64,000 bases of DNA from an uncultured Clostridia bacterium. GTDB taxonomy: Bacteria; Bacillota; Clostridia; Christensenellales; Borkfalkiaceae. Below the pieces are notes generated by a model. That model was not told where the DNA came from. It saw nothing but the letters and a program-made list of their open reading frames with translations, and searched no databases. The stretch covers positions 1-64,000 of the forward strand of contig CALVHS010000035.1 in the NCBI GenBank assembly GCA_944328665.1. Reading direction: 5' to 3'. Shown here piece after piece: positions 17,110-24,849 of this stretch. Position numbers and translations under genes: made by a program. How positions within the stretch are numbered: position 1 is the stretch's first letter; every line of letters begins with the position of its first letter.

Positions 17110-17511
17110 GTGCCTAACATTAAATCCGCCAAAAAGCGAGTGGCAGTCATCGAAAAGAAAACGACGCAGAACAAAATGATCAAGTCTTCCGTCAAGACCG
17201 CCGTCAAAAAGTTCAATGCGGCTCTCGCCGCGGGCGACGCTGCCGCTGCAGAAAAGCTGCTGCCCGAGACTGTTTCCGTCATCGATTCCGCCGCTTCCAA
17301 AGGGATCATCCATAAGAACAACGCGGCAAACAAAAAATCCGCGCTGGCAAAGAGCCTGAACGCGCTCAAAGCCGCACAGGCTGCCGCGCCCGCGCAGGAA
17401 GCGCCCGCAGAAGCCGCACCCGCGCAGGAAGCGCCCGTACAGGAAGCGCCCGCCGCGGAAAAGCCCAAGAGAACGCGCGCCAAAAAGGCAAAACCTGCGG
17501 ACGCGGAATGA
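17110..17511 (+). CDS. rpsT: 30S ribosomal protein S20 with C-terminal tail
   Basis: S20 binds the 5' domain of 16S rRNA early in 30S assembly. The first 90 residues are standard: PNIKSAKKRV at the start, NKMIKSSVKTAVKKF, and GIIHKNNAANKKSALAK. The start is GTG at 17110 with AAAGGAG before it. The protein is 133 aa, about 45 longer than usual. The extra part repeats a PAQEAP-like unit three or four times and then ends in a basic KPKRTRAKKAK stretch. It is a single-gene unit with its own promoter and terminator. Confidence 0.95.
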   Translation: MPNIKSAKKRVAVIEKKTTQNKMIKSSVKTAVKKFNAALAAGDAAAAEKLLPETVSVIDSAASKGIIHKNNAANKKSALAKSLNALKAAQAAAPAQEAPAEAAPAQEAPVQEAPAAEKPKRTRAKKAKPADAE

Positions 17512-17548
17512 TCCCCCTCCGCAAACAGTATATGTCACAAAGACACGG

Positions 17549-17573
17549 ACGGCTCCATGACGGGGCCGTTTTT
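17549..17573 (+). terminator. rpsT terminator
   Basis: ACGGCTCC and GGGGCCGT (one G-U pair) around ATGAC are followed by TTTTT. An outer GACAC/GTGTC pairing extends the stem. Confidence 0.7.
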
Positions 17574-17655
17574 GCGTGTCCTTTTTTCTCCTTCCGGAAA
17601 GCGATGCCGATATAAATTCAATGCGGTCAAGATAAAATCTTATTATTACTAAACC

Positions 17656-17701
17656 TGCCCGCAGCGGTCAAAAGCGCCCCGCTGCGGGCAATTTTATCCT
17701 T
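17656..17701 (+). terminator. Orphan terminator-like hairpin
   Basis: A perfect 12-bp stem, TGCCCGCAGCGG with CCGCTGCGGGCA (17656-17667, 17679-17690), is followed by a T-rich stretch and a T7 run. It lies between the rpsT terminator and the pot promoter, with no coding region directly before it. The 375-base gap 17512-17886 otherwise holds only the rpsT terminator, the pot promoter and a candidate operator. It could end a small RNA or be a back-up terminator; I find no convincing promoter for a small RNA. Confidence 0.45.
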
Positions 17702-17758
17702 TTTTTAAAAATTTTTTACGGAAAGGGAAAATTTTTTTGTTTTTCGCCGTTCATTTTG

Positions 17759-17786
17759 TTGCTTTTTTTATTTTTCCTTATATAAT
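17759..17786 (+). promoter_or_regulatory. pot operon promoter
   Basis: TTGCTT, a 16-base spacer and TATAAT. The transcript would start near 17793, ahead of the inverted repeat at 17806-17830. Confidence 0.6.
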
Positions 17787-17805
17787 ATATATCGGTCGGT
17801 TTATG

Positions 17806-17830
17806 ATTACTAAACTTTTAGTTAAGTAAT
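17806..17830. promoter_or_regulatory. Inverted repeat, candidate operator of the pot regulator
   Basis: ATTACTAAAC and GTTAAGTAAT (10-base arms, one mismatch, 5-base centre) lie just after the expected transcription start, a place where a repressor would block transcription. The half-site TTACTAAAC also occurs at 17646-17654. The first gene of the operon encodes a likely DNA-binding repressor, so autoregulation is plausible. Confidence 0.45.
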
Positions 17831-17886
17831 ATATTGCGCCGTGCGCAGCCGCCTGAATGCGAGCAAAAAGGAAGTGAACCACCCAT

Positions 17887-18420
17887 ATGGATCTCGGGAC
17901 AAAGATCAGGGACATGCGGCTGCAGCTCAACCTCACGCAGGAAGAGCTCGCCGACCGCTGCGAACTGACGAAGGGATATATCTCACAGCTCGAAAACGAC
18001 CTCACCAGCCCCTCCATAGCCACTCTCGGCGACATCTTATCCGCCCTCGGCAGCAGCTTTGCCGAATTTTTCAAGGAAGAAAAGAACGAAAAGGTCATCT
18101 TTACCGAGGACGACTACATCGAAAAGGAGGCGGACGGGCTGCTGCAAAACTGGCTGGTGCCGAACGCGCAGAAAAACCTGATGGAGCCCATCACGGTGGA
18201 ACTGGCGCCCGGCGCCTGTACGGGCGAGGACTTCCCCCACGACGGCGAAGAGTTCGGCTACGTGCTGGAAGGCAAGATCACCCTGACCTGCGGCAAAAAG
18301 AATTATGTCTGCCGCAAGGGGGAAAGTTTTTATTTTTCGGCGGACAGGACGCACAAGATCTCCAACGATTCGGACGGCAAAGCCGTCGTGCTGTGGATCT
18401 CCTCTCCCCCCAACTTTTGA
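17887..18420 (+). CDS. XRE-family regulator with cupin domain
   Basis: A helix-turn-helix repressor-type protein joined to a small-molecule-sensing cupin, the architecture of PuuR-like polyamine regulators. Residues 1-65 are a Cro/C1-type HTH (the LTQEELADRCELTKGYISQLE segment is the helix-turn-helix). Residues 105-175 form the cupin barrel with the PHDGEEFGYVLEGK and RKGESFYFSADRTHKI segments. It is the first gene before potA-D, with a 51-base gap, so it probably controls polyamine uptake in response to polyamine or a derivative. The ligand is inferred from context. Confidence 0.85.
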   Translation: MDLGTKIRDMRLQLNLTQEELADRCELTKGYISQLENDLTSPSIATLGDILSALGSSFAEFFKEEKNEKVIFTEDDYIEKEADGLLQNWLVPNAQKNLMEPITVELAPGACTGEDFPHDGEEFGYVLEGKITLTCGKKNYVCRKGESFYFSADRTHKISNDSDGKAVVLWISSPPNF

Positions 18421-18471
18421 TCGGAAAATGCCGTGTTTCGGTAAAAATACATCGTTACAGGAAAGAAAAAA

Positions 18472-20040
18472 ATGGCAGAATTGAAAAAAGCGAAAAAGCC
18501 CCCGGAAGCGGCGGGCGCCCTCCCCACCGTCAAAAAAGACGAAAAGATCATCGAAATGGTCGGCGTCTCGAAAGTGTTCGACGACGAGACGGTCGCGGTC
18601 GACAACATCGACCTGTATGTGCGTAAAGGCGAGTTCATCACCTTTCTCGGCCCGTCCGGCTGCGGCAAGACGACCACCCTGCGCATGATCGCGGGCTTTG
18701 ACATCCCCACTTCGGGCAAGATCCTGCTCGGCGGCAGGGACATCACCGACCTGCCCCCCAATAAGCGGCCGATCAACACCGTCTTTCAACGGTACGCCCT
18801 CTTCCCCCATTATAATATTTATGACAACATCGCCTTCGGGTTAAAGCTCAAAAAGATCCCCGTGACGTACGTCAACGACAAGGGCGAACAATATACGAAG
18901 ATGCAAAAGCTCACCCGCCGCGAGATCGACGAAAAGGTCAAAAACGCCCTCGCCGTGGTCGACCTCGAAGGGTTTGAAAAGCGCAGCGTCTCTACCCTTT
19001 CGGGCGGGCAGCAGCAGCGCGTCGCCATCGCCCGCGCCATCGTCAACGAGCCGGAGATCCTGCTCTTGGACGAGCCGCTCGGCGCGCTCGACCTGAAGAT
19101 GCGCAAAGAGATGCAGATCGAACTCAAAGAGATGCACAGAAAGCTGGGCATCACCTTTATCTATGTCACGCACGATCAAGAAGAGGCGCTGACGATGAGC
19201 GATACCGTCGTCGTCATGAAGGACGGACAGATCCAGCAGATCGGCACCCCCACCTCCATCTATAACGAACCGGCGAACGCCTTCGTCGCCGACTTCATCG
19301 GCGATTCCAACCTCTTCAACGGCACGATGGTAGGAGACAGGACGGTGCGCTTTTGCAACCGCAACTTCAAGTGCCTGGACGATTTCGAGATCAACGAAAA
19401 GGTGGACGTCGTCGTGCGGCCGGAGGACATCCGCATGAAAGAGGCGGAGGACGGCATGCTCAAAGGCGAGGTGGTCAGCGTCGTGTTCAAAGGGGTGCAT
19501 TACGAGATCACCGTCATGGTCGGCAAGACGGAGGTGGTCGTGCAGAGCACGGAATGCCGCACCGTCGGCGAGACGATCGGCCTCGACATCCTGCCCGACG
19601 GCATCCACATCATGAAAAAGGAATTCACCGTCAACAAGTACGACGGCTACATCACCAAAAGGAACACGGCGGCGTTCGGCGACGGCGAATTTGCCTGCGA
19701 CGTCACACAGCTGTATCCCGGTTCGCACCTCGACGAAGAGGGTTACCTCATCACGGCGGAAGGCGAACAGATCGACCTGACCGACACGGACGTGACCGTC
19801 GAAGTCGGCTTGCAGAACATCGAGATCACCGACAACGCCGAAGAAGGCGGCGCACAGGGACACATCGTCTCCATCATCTATAAAGGCGACCACTATCAGG
19901 TCATCGTGCGCACGGAAGAAAACGAGGAAGATTTCGTCCTCGACACCGAATATCTTTGGAACGAGAACGACTACGTCGGCGTCAAGATCGCGCCCGAGCA
20001 CATCCGCCTCGCGCTCAAACAGGAGACCAAGCAAAAATGA
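18472..20040 (+). CDS. potA: Spermidine/putrescine ABC transporter ATPase PotA, extended
   Basis: PotA is the ATP-hydrolysing subunit of the polyamine importer. Walker [10 protein letters not shown] is at 60-68, the signature LSGGQQQR at 176-183 and Walker B ILLLDE at 196-201, followed by the HDQEEA switch region. At 522 aa it is about 150 residues longer than usual. After the normal TOBE domain (about 312-382) there is a second similar one (about 443-515). [17 protein letters not shown] (332-348) and [17 protein letters not shown] (463-479) show the duplication. A 20-residue insert near 131-150 is also unusual. It overlaps potB by four bases. Confidence 0.94.
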   Translation: MAELKKAKKPPEAAGALPTVKKDEKIIEMVGVSKVFDDETVAVDNIDLYVRKGEFITFLGPSGCGKTTTLRMIAGFDIPTSGKILLGGRDITDLPPNKRPINTVFQRYALFPHYNIYDNIAFGLKLKKIPVTYVNDKGEQYTKMQKLTRREIDEKVKNALAVVDLEGFEKRSVSTLSGGQQQRVAIARAIVNEPEILLLDEPLGALDLKMRKEMQIELKEMHRKLGITFIYVTHDQEEALTMSDTVVVMKDGQIQQIGTPTSIYNEPANAFVADFIGDSNLFNGTMVGDRTVRFCNRNFKCLDDFEINEKVDVVVRPEDIRMKEAEDGMLKGEVVSVVFKGVHYEITVMVGKTEVVVQSTECRTVGETIGLDILPDGIHIMKKEFTVNKYDGYITKRNTAAFGDGEFACDVTQLYPGSHLDEEGYLITAEGEQIDLTDTDVTVEVGLQNIEITDNAEEGGAQGHIVSIIYKGDHYQVIVRTEENEEDFVLDTEYLWNENDYVGVKIAPEHIRLALKQETKQK

Positions 20041-20852
20041 TGAAATTTCGCTTTTCGAGGAAGCAGCTGTGCATCCCGTATGCCCTCTTCCTCATCCTGT
20101 TCGTCGTCATCCCCATGCTGATGATCCTCTTTTACGCCTTTACGGGAGAAACGGCGGACGGAGGGATCTCCTTCACCCTTGCCAATTTCGCCGACTTTTT
20201 CACGAGCGCGGCAAAGCTGTCCACCCTGCTCATGAGCTTTACGATCGCCATCATCTCCACGGCGATCTGCCTGCTCATCGCCTACCCCCTCGCCTATGTG
20301 CTCGCGCGCAGCGGCTGGAAAAAGAGATCCGTGCTCCTGATGATCTTCATCATGCCCATGTGGATCAACTTCGTCCTGCGCATCACGGCGCTTCGCGAAC
20401 TGCTCGACCTCATCGGGCTGCTCGGCACGGAAAACTACCTCAACACGATCATCGGCATGGTCTACGACTTTCTGCCCTTCATGATCCTGCCCCTCTACAC
20501 CACGCTCGAAAAACTGGACACAAGTTATCTCGAGGCGGCGTCCGACCTCGGCGCAAACAAGCTCACCGTCTTTACGCGGGTCACTTTTCCGCTCTCCATG
20601 CCGGGCGTCATCTCCGGCATCACGATGGTGTTCATGCCCTCCATGACCAACTACGTCGTCTCCGACACGCTGTCCAACTTCAACATCACCATCCTCGGCA
20701 AGCTCATCGACCAATACTTTACCACCTATGACAATTGGCACATGGGGTCGATGATCTCCATCATACTGCTCGTCATCATCTTCCTCACCCTGCTCGCCAC
20801 GGGCGGCTTCAAAGAAGATAAAGACAACGCGAGAGGTGCGAACTTATGGTAA
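20037..20852 (+). CDS. potB: Spermidine/putrescine ABC transporter permease PotB
   Basis: A membrane-spanning subunit of the polyamine importer (271 aa, six helices). The cytoplasmic EAA loop, [20 protein letters not shown], contacts PotA. The start is ATG 20037, overlapping the potA stop (ATGA), with AGGAGA ten bases before it; the next ATG, at 20040, is also possible. Its end overlaps potC by seven bases. Confidence 0.93.
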   Translation: MMKFRFSRKQLCIPYALFLILFVVIPMLMILFYAFTGETADGGISFTLANFADFFTSAAKLSTLLMSFTIAIISTAICLLIAYPLAYVLARSGWKKRSVLLMIFIMPMWINFVLRITALRELLDLIGLLGTENYLNTIIGMVYDFLPFMILPLYTTLEKLDTSYLEAASDLGANKLTVFTRVTFPLSMPGVISGITMVFMPSMTNYVVSDTLSNFNITILGKLIDQYFTTYDNWHMGSMISIILLVIIFLTLLATGGFKEDKDNARGANLW

Positions 20853-21637
20853 AGAAAATTTTATCCGTCGCGCTGTGCGCCGCCGTACTCATCTTCATCT
20901 ATGCGCCCATCCTGCTCTTGGTCGTCTACAGCTTTACGGACGCGACCGTCATCGGCAGATGGGAGGGCTTTTCCTTCGGCCTCTATGCGCAGCTCTTCCG
21001 CAGCGAAGAGATCATGCGCATCCTGCTGAATACCGTCGTGCTCGCCCTCGCCGCGGCGGCGCTCTCCACCGTGCTCGGCACAGCAGGCGCCATCGGCATC
21101 TTTTACAGCAAAAAGAAGGTGGGCGCCCCCCTGAAGGGCATCTCGCAGATCCCCATCATCAACGCGGAGATCGTCACGGCGATCTCGCTGGCGCTGCTCT
21201 TTTCCTTCGTCGCGCTGTACAGGACGTACTTTTCCCTCATCATCGGACACATGGTGCTGTGTACCCCCTTCGTCGTCCTCTCCGTCATGCCCAAACTCAA
21301 GCAGATGGATCCCAACGTGTACGAAGCGGCGCTCGACCTCGGCGCCGGCCCCACAAAGGCCCTCTTCAAGGTCGTCATCCCCCAGACCTTTTCCGGCATC
21401 CTTTCCGGGTTCATGCTCTCGGTCACCCTCTCCCTCGACGATTACATCGTGACCGCCTTTACCAAACCGCGCACCTTCGACACCATCAGCACATATGTCT
21501 ACAACGCGGTCAAGAACGGCACGAACAGCTCCACGCCCGCCCTGCGCGCGCTGTCGGCGCTCATCTTCGTCGTCATGATCGCCGCCGTGCTCGTCGTCAA
21601 CCTGAGCGCGCGCAAAAAGAAGGAGGCATCCCGATGA
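20846..21637 (+). CDS. potC: Spermidine/putrescine ABC transporter permease PotC
   Basis: The second permease subunit (263 aa, six membrane helices), with the EAA loop NVYEAALDLGAGPTKALFKV. Family features include the N-terminal YAPILLLVVYSFTD stretch and the SLDDYIVTAF segment that follows the EAA region. ATG 20846 has GAGAGGTG ahead and overlaps potB. The stop overlaps the potD start by four bases, so all four transport genes are translationally linked. Confidence 0.93.
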   Translation: MVKKILSVALCAAVLIFIYAPILLLVVYSFTDATVIGRWEGFSFGLYAQLFRSEEIMRILLNTVVLALAAAALSTVLGTAGAIGIFYSKKKVGAPLKGISQIPIINAEIVTAISLALLFSFVALYRTYFSLIIGHMVLCTPFVVLSVMPKLKQMDPNVYEAALDLGAGPTKALFKVVIPQTFSGILSGFMLSVTLSLDDYIVTAFTKPRTFDTISTYVYNAVKNGTNSSTPALRALSALIFVVMIAAVLVVNLSARKKKEASR

Positions 21638-23148
21638 ACAGACGCATCCTGACGGGAGCGCTCGCGTTTTGCCTGCTGCTCCCCTCCTTCCTCGCCTTTG
21701 CCGGCTGCGCCTCTTCCGAAAAGGAGACGGTGCTGCGCGTGTATAACTGGGAGGACTACATCAGCGAGCCGACCGTCAACGACGACGGCTCCGTGGAGGA
21801 CGATTACGTCGACCTCATCGCCAAATTCGAGGAAGAAAATCCGGGCGTGACGGTCGAATACTCCACCTTCGGCACCAACGAAAACATGTACAACGAGCTG
21901 AAGATCAACGCGGCGGGCTACGACCTCGTCTGCCCCTCCGATTATATGATCATGAAGATGATCGCGGAAGACATGGTCGAACCGTTCACGCAGGACTTCC
22001 TCGAAAACAGCAGCTATATGCGCTATGCCTCCCCCTACATCAAAGATCTCTTCGAAGAGAACGGCTGGACGGAATACGCCGCCGCCTACATGTGGGGCAC
22101 GATGGGTTACGTCTACGATCCGGAACTGAGCGACACGGTCGAAGAAGATCTTTCCGGCTGGGGCGGACTGTGGCAGGAGCGGTACGCGCGCGTCGCCACC
22201 ATCAAAGACAGCGTGCGCGATTCCTATTTCCTCGGCGTGGCGTATTACTATCGGGACGAACTGAGAGAGCTTGCCGCACAATTTGAAAGCGGCGGCCTTA
22301 ACGCGCAGGACTACAACGCCCGCATCACCGAGATCATGAACCGCACCGACGCCGAGACGATCGACGGGGTCAAAGAAGGGCTGCTCGACCTCAAAGAAAA
22401 CCTCTACGGCTTTGAAGTAGACAGCGGCAAACAGGACATGATCGTGGGCAGGATCTCCATCAACTTTGCCTGGAGCGGCGACGCCGTGTACACGATGGAC
22501 GACGCCGAACCCATCTATGACGAGGAGACGGGCGATCTGATCGCGGACGGCATCTACCTCAACTATATCGTACCCGAAGAATGCTCCAATATCTGGTTTG
22601 ACGGCTGGGTGATGCCCAAGGGCGCCAACGTCGAACTGGCGCAGAAATTCATCAACTTCCTCTCCGAACCGGAAAACGCCGTCGCCAACATGAACTACAT
22701 CGGCTACACCTCCGCCGTCGCGGGCGACGCCGTCTTTGACGAGATGGTCGACTGGTACTCGGAAGGCGAAGCGGGCGACACGGACGAGAACGGGGATCCG
22801 CTCATCCCTTACGACCTCAATTATTTCTTCGGCGGCACGGGCGAATACGACGATTACGTCATCTACGTCTCCGAAGAGAGCGCTAAACGGCAGATCTCCG
22901 CCCAGTACCCCACACAGGAAGTGCTCACCCGCAGCGCCATCATGCAGCATTTCGACGACGCGACCAATGCCGCCGTCAACGAAATGTGGGAAGAGGTCAA
23001 GGGCCTGCCCATCCCCGTATGGGCATACATCGTCATCGCCGTCATCGCCGCGCTCATCGTCATCACCGCCCTCTCTTACGTCTATAAAGGAAAGCGGAAA
23101 GACCCCAAACCCAAGAAAGGATATAAAGTCCTCAAAAAAGGAGCATAA
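21634..23148 (+). CDS. potD: Polyamine-binding lipoprotein PotD with C-terminal membrane helix
   Basis: PotD captures spermidine or putrescine outside the cell and delivers it to PotB-PotC. The 504-aa protein starts with a lipoprotein signal whose lipobox ends at Cys25 (AFAGC). The mature part has the family motifs LRVYNWEDYI, NAAGYDLVCPSDYMI and WSGDAVYTM. Unlike usual PotD (about 350 aa) it has a mid-domain insert and a C-terminal helix, PVWAYIVIAVIAALIVITAL (about 463-482), plus a basic tail. So it may be held at both ends. AGGAGG lies at 21621-21626, and the start overlaps potC. Confidence 0.93.
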   Translation: MNRRILTGALAFCLLLPSFLAFAGCASSEKETVLRVYNWEDYISEPTVNDDGSVEDDYVDLIAKFEEENPGVTVEYSTFGTNENMYNELKINAAGYDLVCPSDYMIMKMIAEDMVEPFTQDFLENSSYMRYASPYIKDLFEENGWTEYAAAYMWGTMGYVYDPELSDTVEEDLSGWGGLWQERYARVATIKDSVRDSYFLGVAYYYRDELRELAAQFESGGLNAQDYNARITEIMNRTDAETIDGVKEGLLDLKENLYGFEVDSGKQDMIVGRISINFAWSGDAVYTMDDAEPIYDEETGDLIADGIYLNYIVPEECSNIWFDGWVMPKGANVELAQKFINFLSEPENAVANMNYIGYTSAVAGDAVFDEMVDWYSEGEAGDTDENGDPLIPYDLNYFFGGTGEYDDYVIYVSEESAKRQISAQYPTQEVLTRSAIMQHFDDATNAAVNEMWEEVKGLPIPVWAYIVIAVIAALIVITALSYVYKGKRKDPKPKKGYKVLKKGA

Positions 23149-23153
23149 AAAGA

Positions 23154-23176
23154 GCGGGGCAGACCGCCTGCCCCGC
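23154..23176. repeat. Intercistronic hairpin after potD
   Basis: GCGGGGCAG and CTGCCCCGC (perfect 9-bp stem, loop ACCGC) sit between potD and the next gene and lack a T-run. It may stabilise the pot mRNA or reduce read-through. Confidence 0.5.
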
Positions 23177-23199
23177 CGTCCGTTTACAGAAGGGATCGT

Positions 23200-24060
23200 A
23201 TGAAAAAACTCATCATCGCGGGGCAAGGCCCCGCAGGCATTTCCGCCGCACTGTACGCCGTACGCGGCGGCGCGGACGTGACCGTCATCGCCAAAGACGG
23301 CGGCGCGCTCGCAAAAGCAGACCTCATCCAAAACTACTACGGCTTTGCGCGCGGCGTCCCCGCCGCACAACTCATCGAACAGGGCGTCGAACAGGCCAAA
23401 AACCTCGGCGTCAACGTGGTGCGCGACGAGATCGCCGGCATCGAATTCGGCGAGGACGGGTACACCGTCAAGACGATCGGCGGGCAATACGAGGCGGGCG
23501 CCGTCATCATCGCATGCGGCGTCTCGCGCAACGTGCCCCCCATCCGCGATATCCAAACGTGGGAAGGCAGAGGCGTCAGTTACTGCGCCATCTGCGACGG
23601 ATTTTTCTTCCGCGGCAAAAAGGTCGCCGTCATCGGCAGCGGCAAATACGCGTTGAGCGAATACAACGTGCTAAAGGGGATCATCGAAGACGTCACAATC
23701 TGCACCAACGGCGAGACGCCCGCCTTCGATACGGCGGGCATCCGCACGGATACGCGCAAGATCGAAGCCTTCGAGGGCGGGGACGCGCTGTCCGCCCTCC
23801 TCTTTGCAGACGGCTCGCGGGAAAGTTACGACGGCGCGTTCATCGCCTGCGGCTCGGCGGGCGCCTTTGAATTGTCCAAGAAACTCGGATTGGAAACGGC
23901 AGGCAATAAAATCGCCGTCAACGAAAAACGAGAGACGAACATCCCCGGCATCTACGCCGCGGGAGATTGTACCCCCGGCCTGCAGCAGATCGCAAAGGCG
24001 GTGTGTGACGGCATGGTCGCGGGCACGGAAGCGCTGAAATACCTGAAAGCAAACAGCTGA
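23200..24060 (+). CDS. Thioredoxin-reductase-like FAD-dependent oxidoreductase
   Basis: A two-dinucleotide-domain flavoprotein (286 aa). The FAD motif is GQGPAGISAALY near the start, the redox pair is CAIC in SYCAICDGFF, the NAD(P) motif is GSGKYALSEY, and the C-terminal FAD motif is GIYAAGDCTPGLQQ. The CxxC fits thioredoxin reductases. The GSGKYAL variant and the short length set it apart from canonical TrxB, so the electron donor (NADPH, NADH or a ferredoxin-type partner) is open. No thioredoxin gene is adjacent. It follows potD by 51 bases and may share its transcript. Confidence 0.82.
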   Translation: MKKLIIAGQGPAGISAALYAVRGGADVTVIAKDGGALAKADLIQNYYGFARGVPAAQLIEQGVEQAKNLGVNVVRDEIAGIEFGEDGYTVKTIGGQYEAGAVIIACGVSRNVPPIRDIQTWEGRGVSYCAICDGFFFRGKKVAVIGSGKYALSEYNVLKGIIEDVTICTNGETPAFDTAGIRTDTRKIEAFEGGDALSALLFADGSRESYDGAFIACGSAGAFELSKKLGLETAGNKIAVNEKRETNIPGIYAAGDCTPGLQQIAKAVCDGMVAGTEALKYLKANS

Positions 24061-24066
24061 CAGGCG

Positions 24067-24099
24067 AAAAGGAGAAAGGCTCTTCCTTTCTCCTTTTTT
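24067..24099. terminator. Bidirectional terminator
   Basis: A perfect 13-bp stem (24067-24079 with 24085-24097) has A-runs on one side and T-runs on the other. It can end the plus-strand flavoprotein transcript and the minus-strand pfl transcript. Confidence 0.85.
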
Positions 24100-24120
24100 C
24101 GCTTTTCTTTGTCAGACATA

Positions 24121-24801
24121 CTACTCTGCAAGATCTCCTTTTTTATAAGGATCGATGACGGAATATGCGCGCCGTATGTCCTCTTCTTCTCCCTCGCGGA
24201 ACTGTCCGTAGGCGAAAGGGATGCCCAGTTCCTTATATTTTTCCTCGCAAAGTTTGCGGAAAGGCAAAAATTTGATCCCCCTGTCCCCGCACAGCGCGGC
24301 GAGCCCTTGCAATTTTTCCTTTGTGTCGTTCTTCCCGGGCACGAGCACGTTGGTCAGGGTACACGGACAGCCCGCTTTTTCGCACGCGTCCAAAAAGACG
24401 CGATAGGCGGACAAATCGTCCGATCCCTGATTTTTGACATCCGCGATCACCCCGTCCAAAGCGCGCAGGATCTCCTCGTCGGCGATCTGCCCGTTCGTCT
24501 CGGCGACGACATGGATGCCCTCCTCACGCAGCCGCGCCGCAAGGTCGAGCAAAAACTCTTTCTGCAAAAAGGGCTCCCCGCCCGACAGCGTCACCCCGCC
24601 CCTCTTGAAATAGGGCTTATAGCGGCGCAGCCTGGCATAGAGCGCCTCCGCCGTCCATTCCTCTCCGCGCTTGTACAGCGTTTCCGGGTTGTGACAGAAC
24701 GGGCAGCGAAGGTTGCACCCGGAAAAAAAGACGACGCAGCGCAGTCCCCTGCCGTCCACTCCGGAACCGCAATAAACGGAATCGATATATCCCTTTTTCA
24801 T
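24121..24801 (-). CDS. pflA: Pyruvate formate-lyase activating enzyme
   Basis: A radical-SAM enzyme that creates the glycyl radical on PflB. The 226-aa protein has the cluster motif CNLRCPFC (CxxxCxxC), the GGEPFLQ segment that helps bind SAM, and the family end region. GGGAGGAG precedes its ATG. It lies 48 bases after pflB, separated by a perfect palindrome that may keep its level below that of PflB. Confidence 0.95.
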   Translation of the reverse strand: MKKGYIDSVYCGSGVDGRGLRCVVFFSGCNLRCPFCHNPETLYKRGEEWTAEALYARLRRYKPYFKRGGVTLSGGEPFLQKEFLLDLAARLREEGIHVVAETNGQIADEEILRALDGVIADVKNQGSDDLSAYRVFLDACEKAGCPCTLTNVLVPGKNDTKEKLQGLAALCGDRGIKFLPFRKLCEEKYKELGIPFAYGQFREGEEEDIRRAYSVIDPYKKGDLAE

Positions 24802-24819
24802 GGCTCCTCCCGATAAAAC

Positions 24820-24843
24820 GGCGGCACGCGATCGCGTGCCGCC
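24820..24843. repeat. Perfect 24-base palindrome between pflB and pflA
   Basis: The 12-base arm GGCGGCACGCGA is followed directly by its reverse complement. In the pflB-pflA RNA this forms a stable hairpin, followed by four Ts. It is either a weak terminator or an mRNA processing/stability element giving more PflB than PflA. Confidence 0.6.
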
Positions 24844-24849
24844 TTCCGT

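Noticed and set aside
20836..23148. A 770-codon frame joining the potC region to potD
   Set aside because: The first 266 codons are an out-of-frame reading of potC. The lipoprotein signal and ribosome site put the true potD start at 21634.
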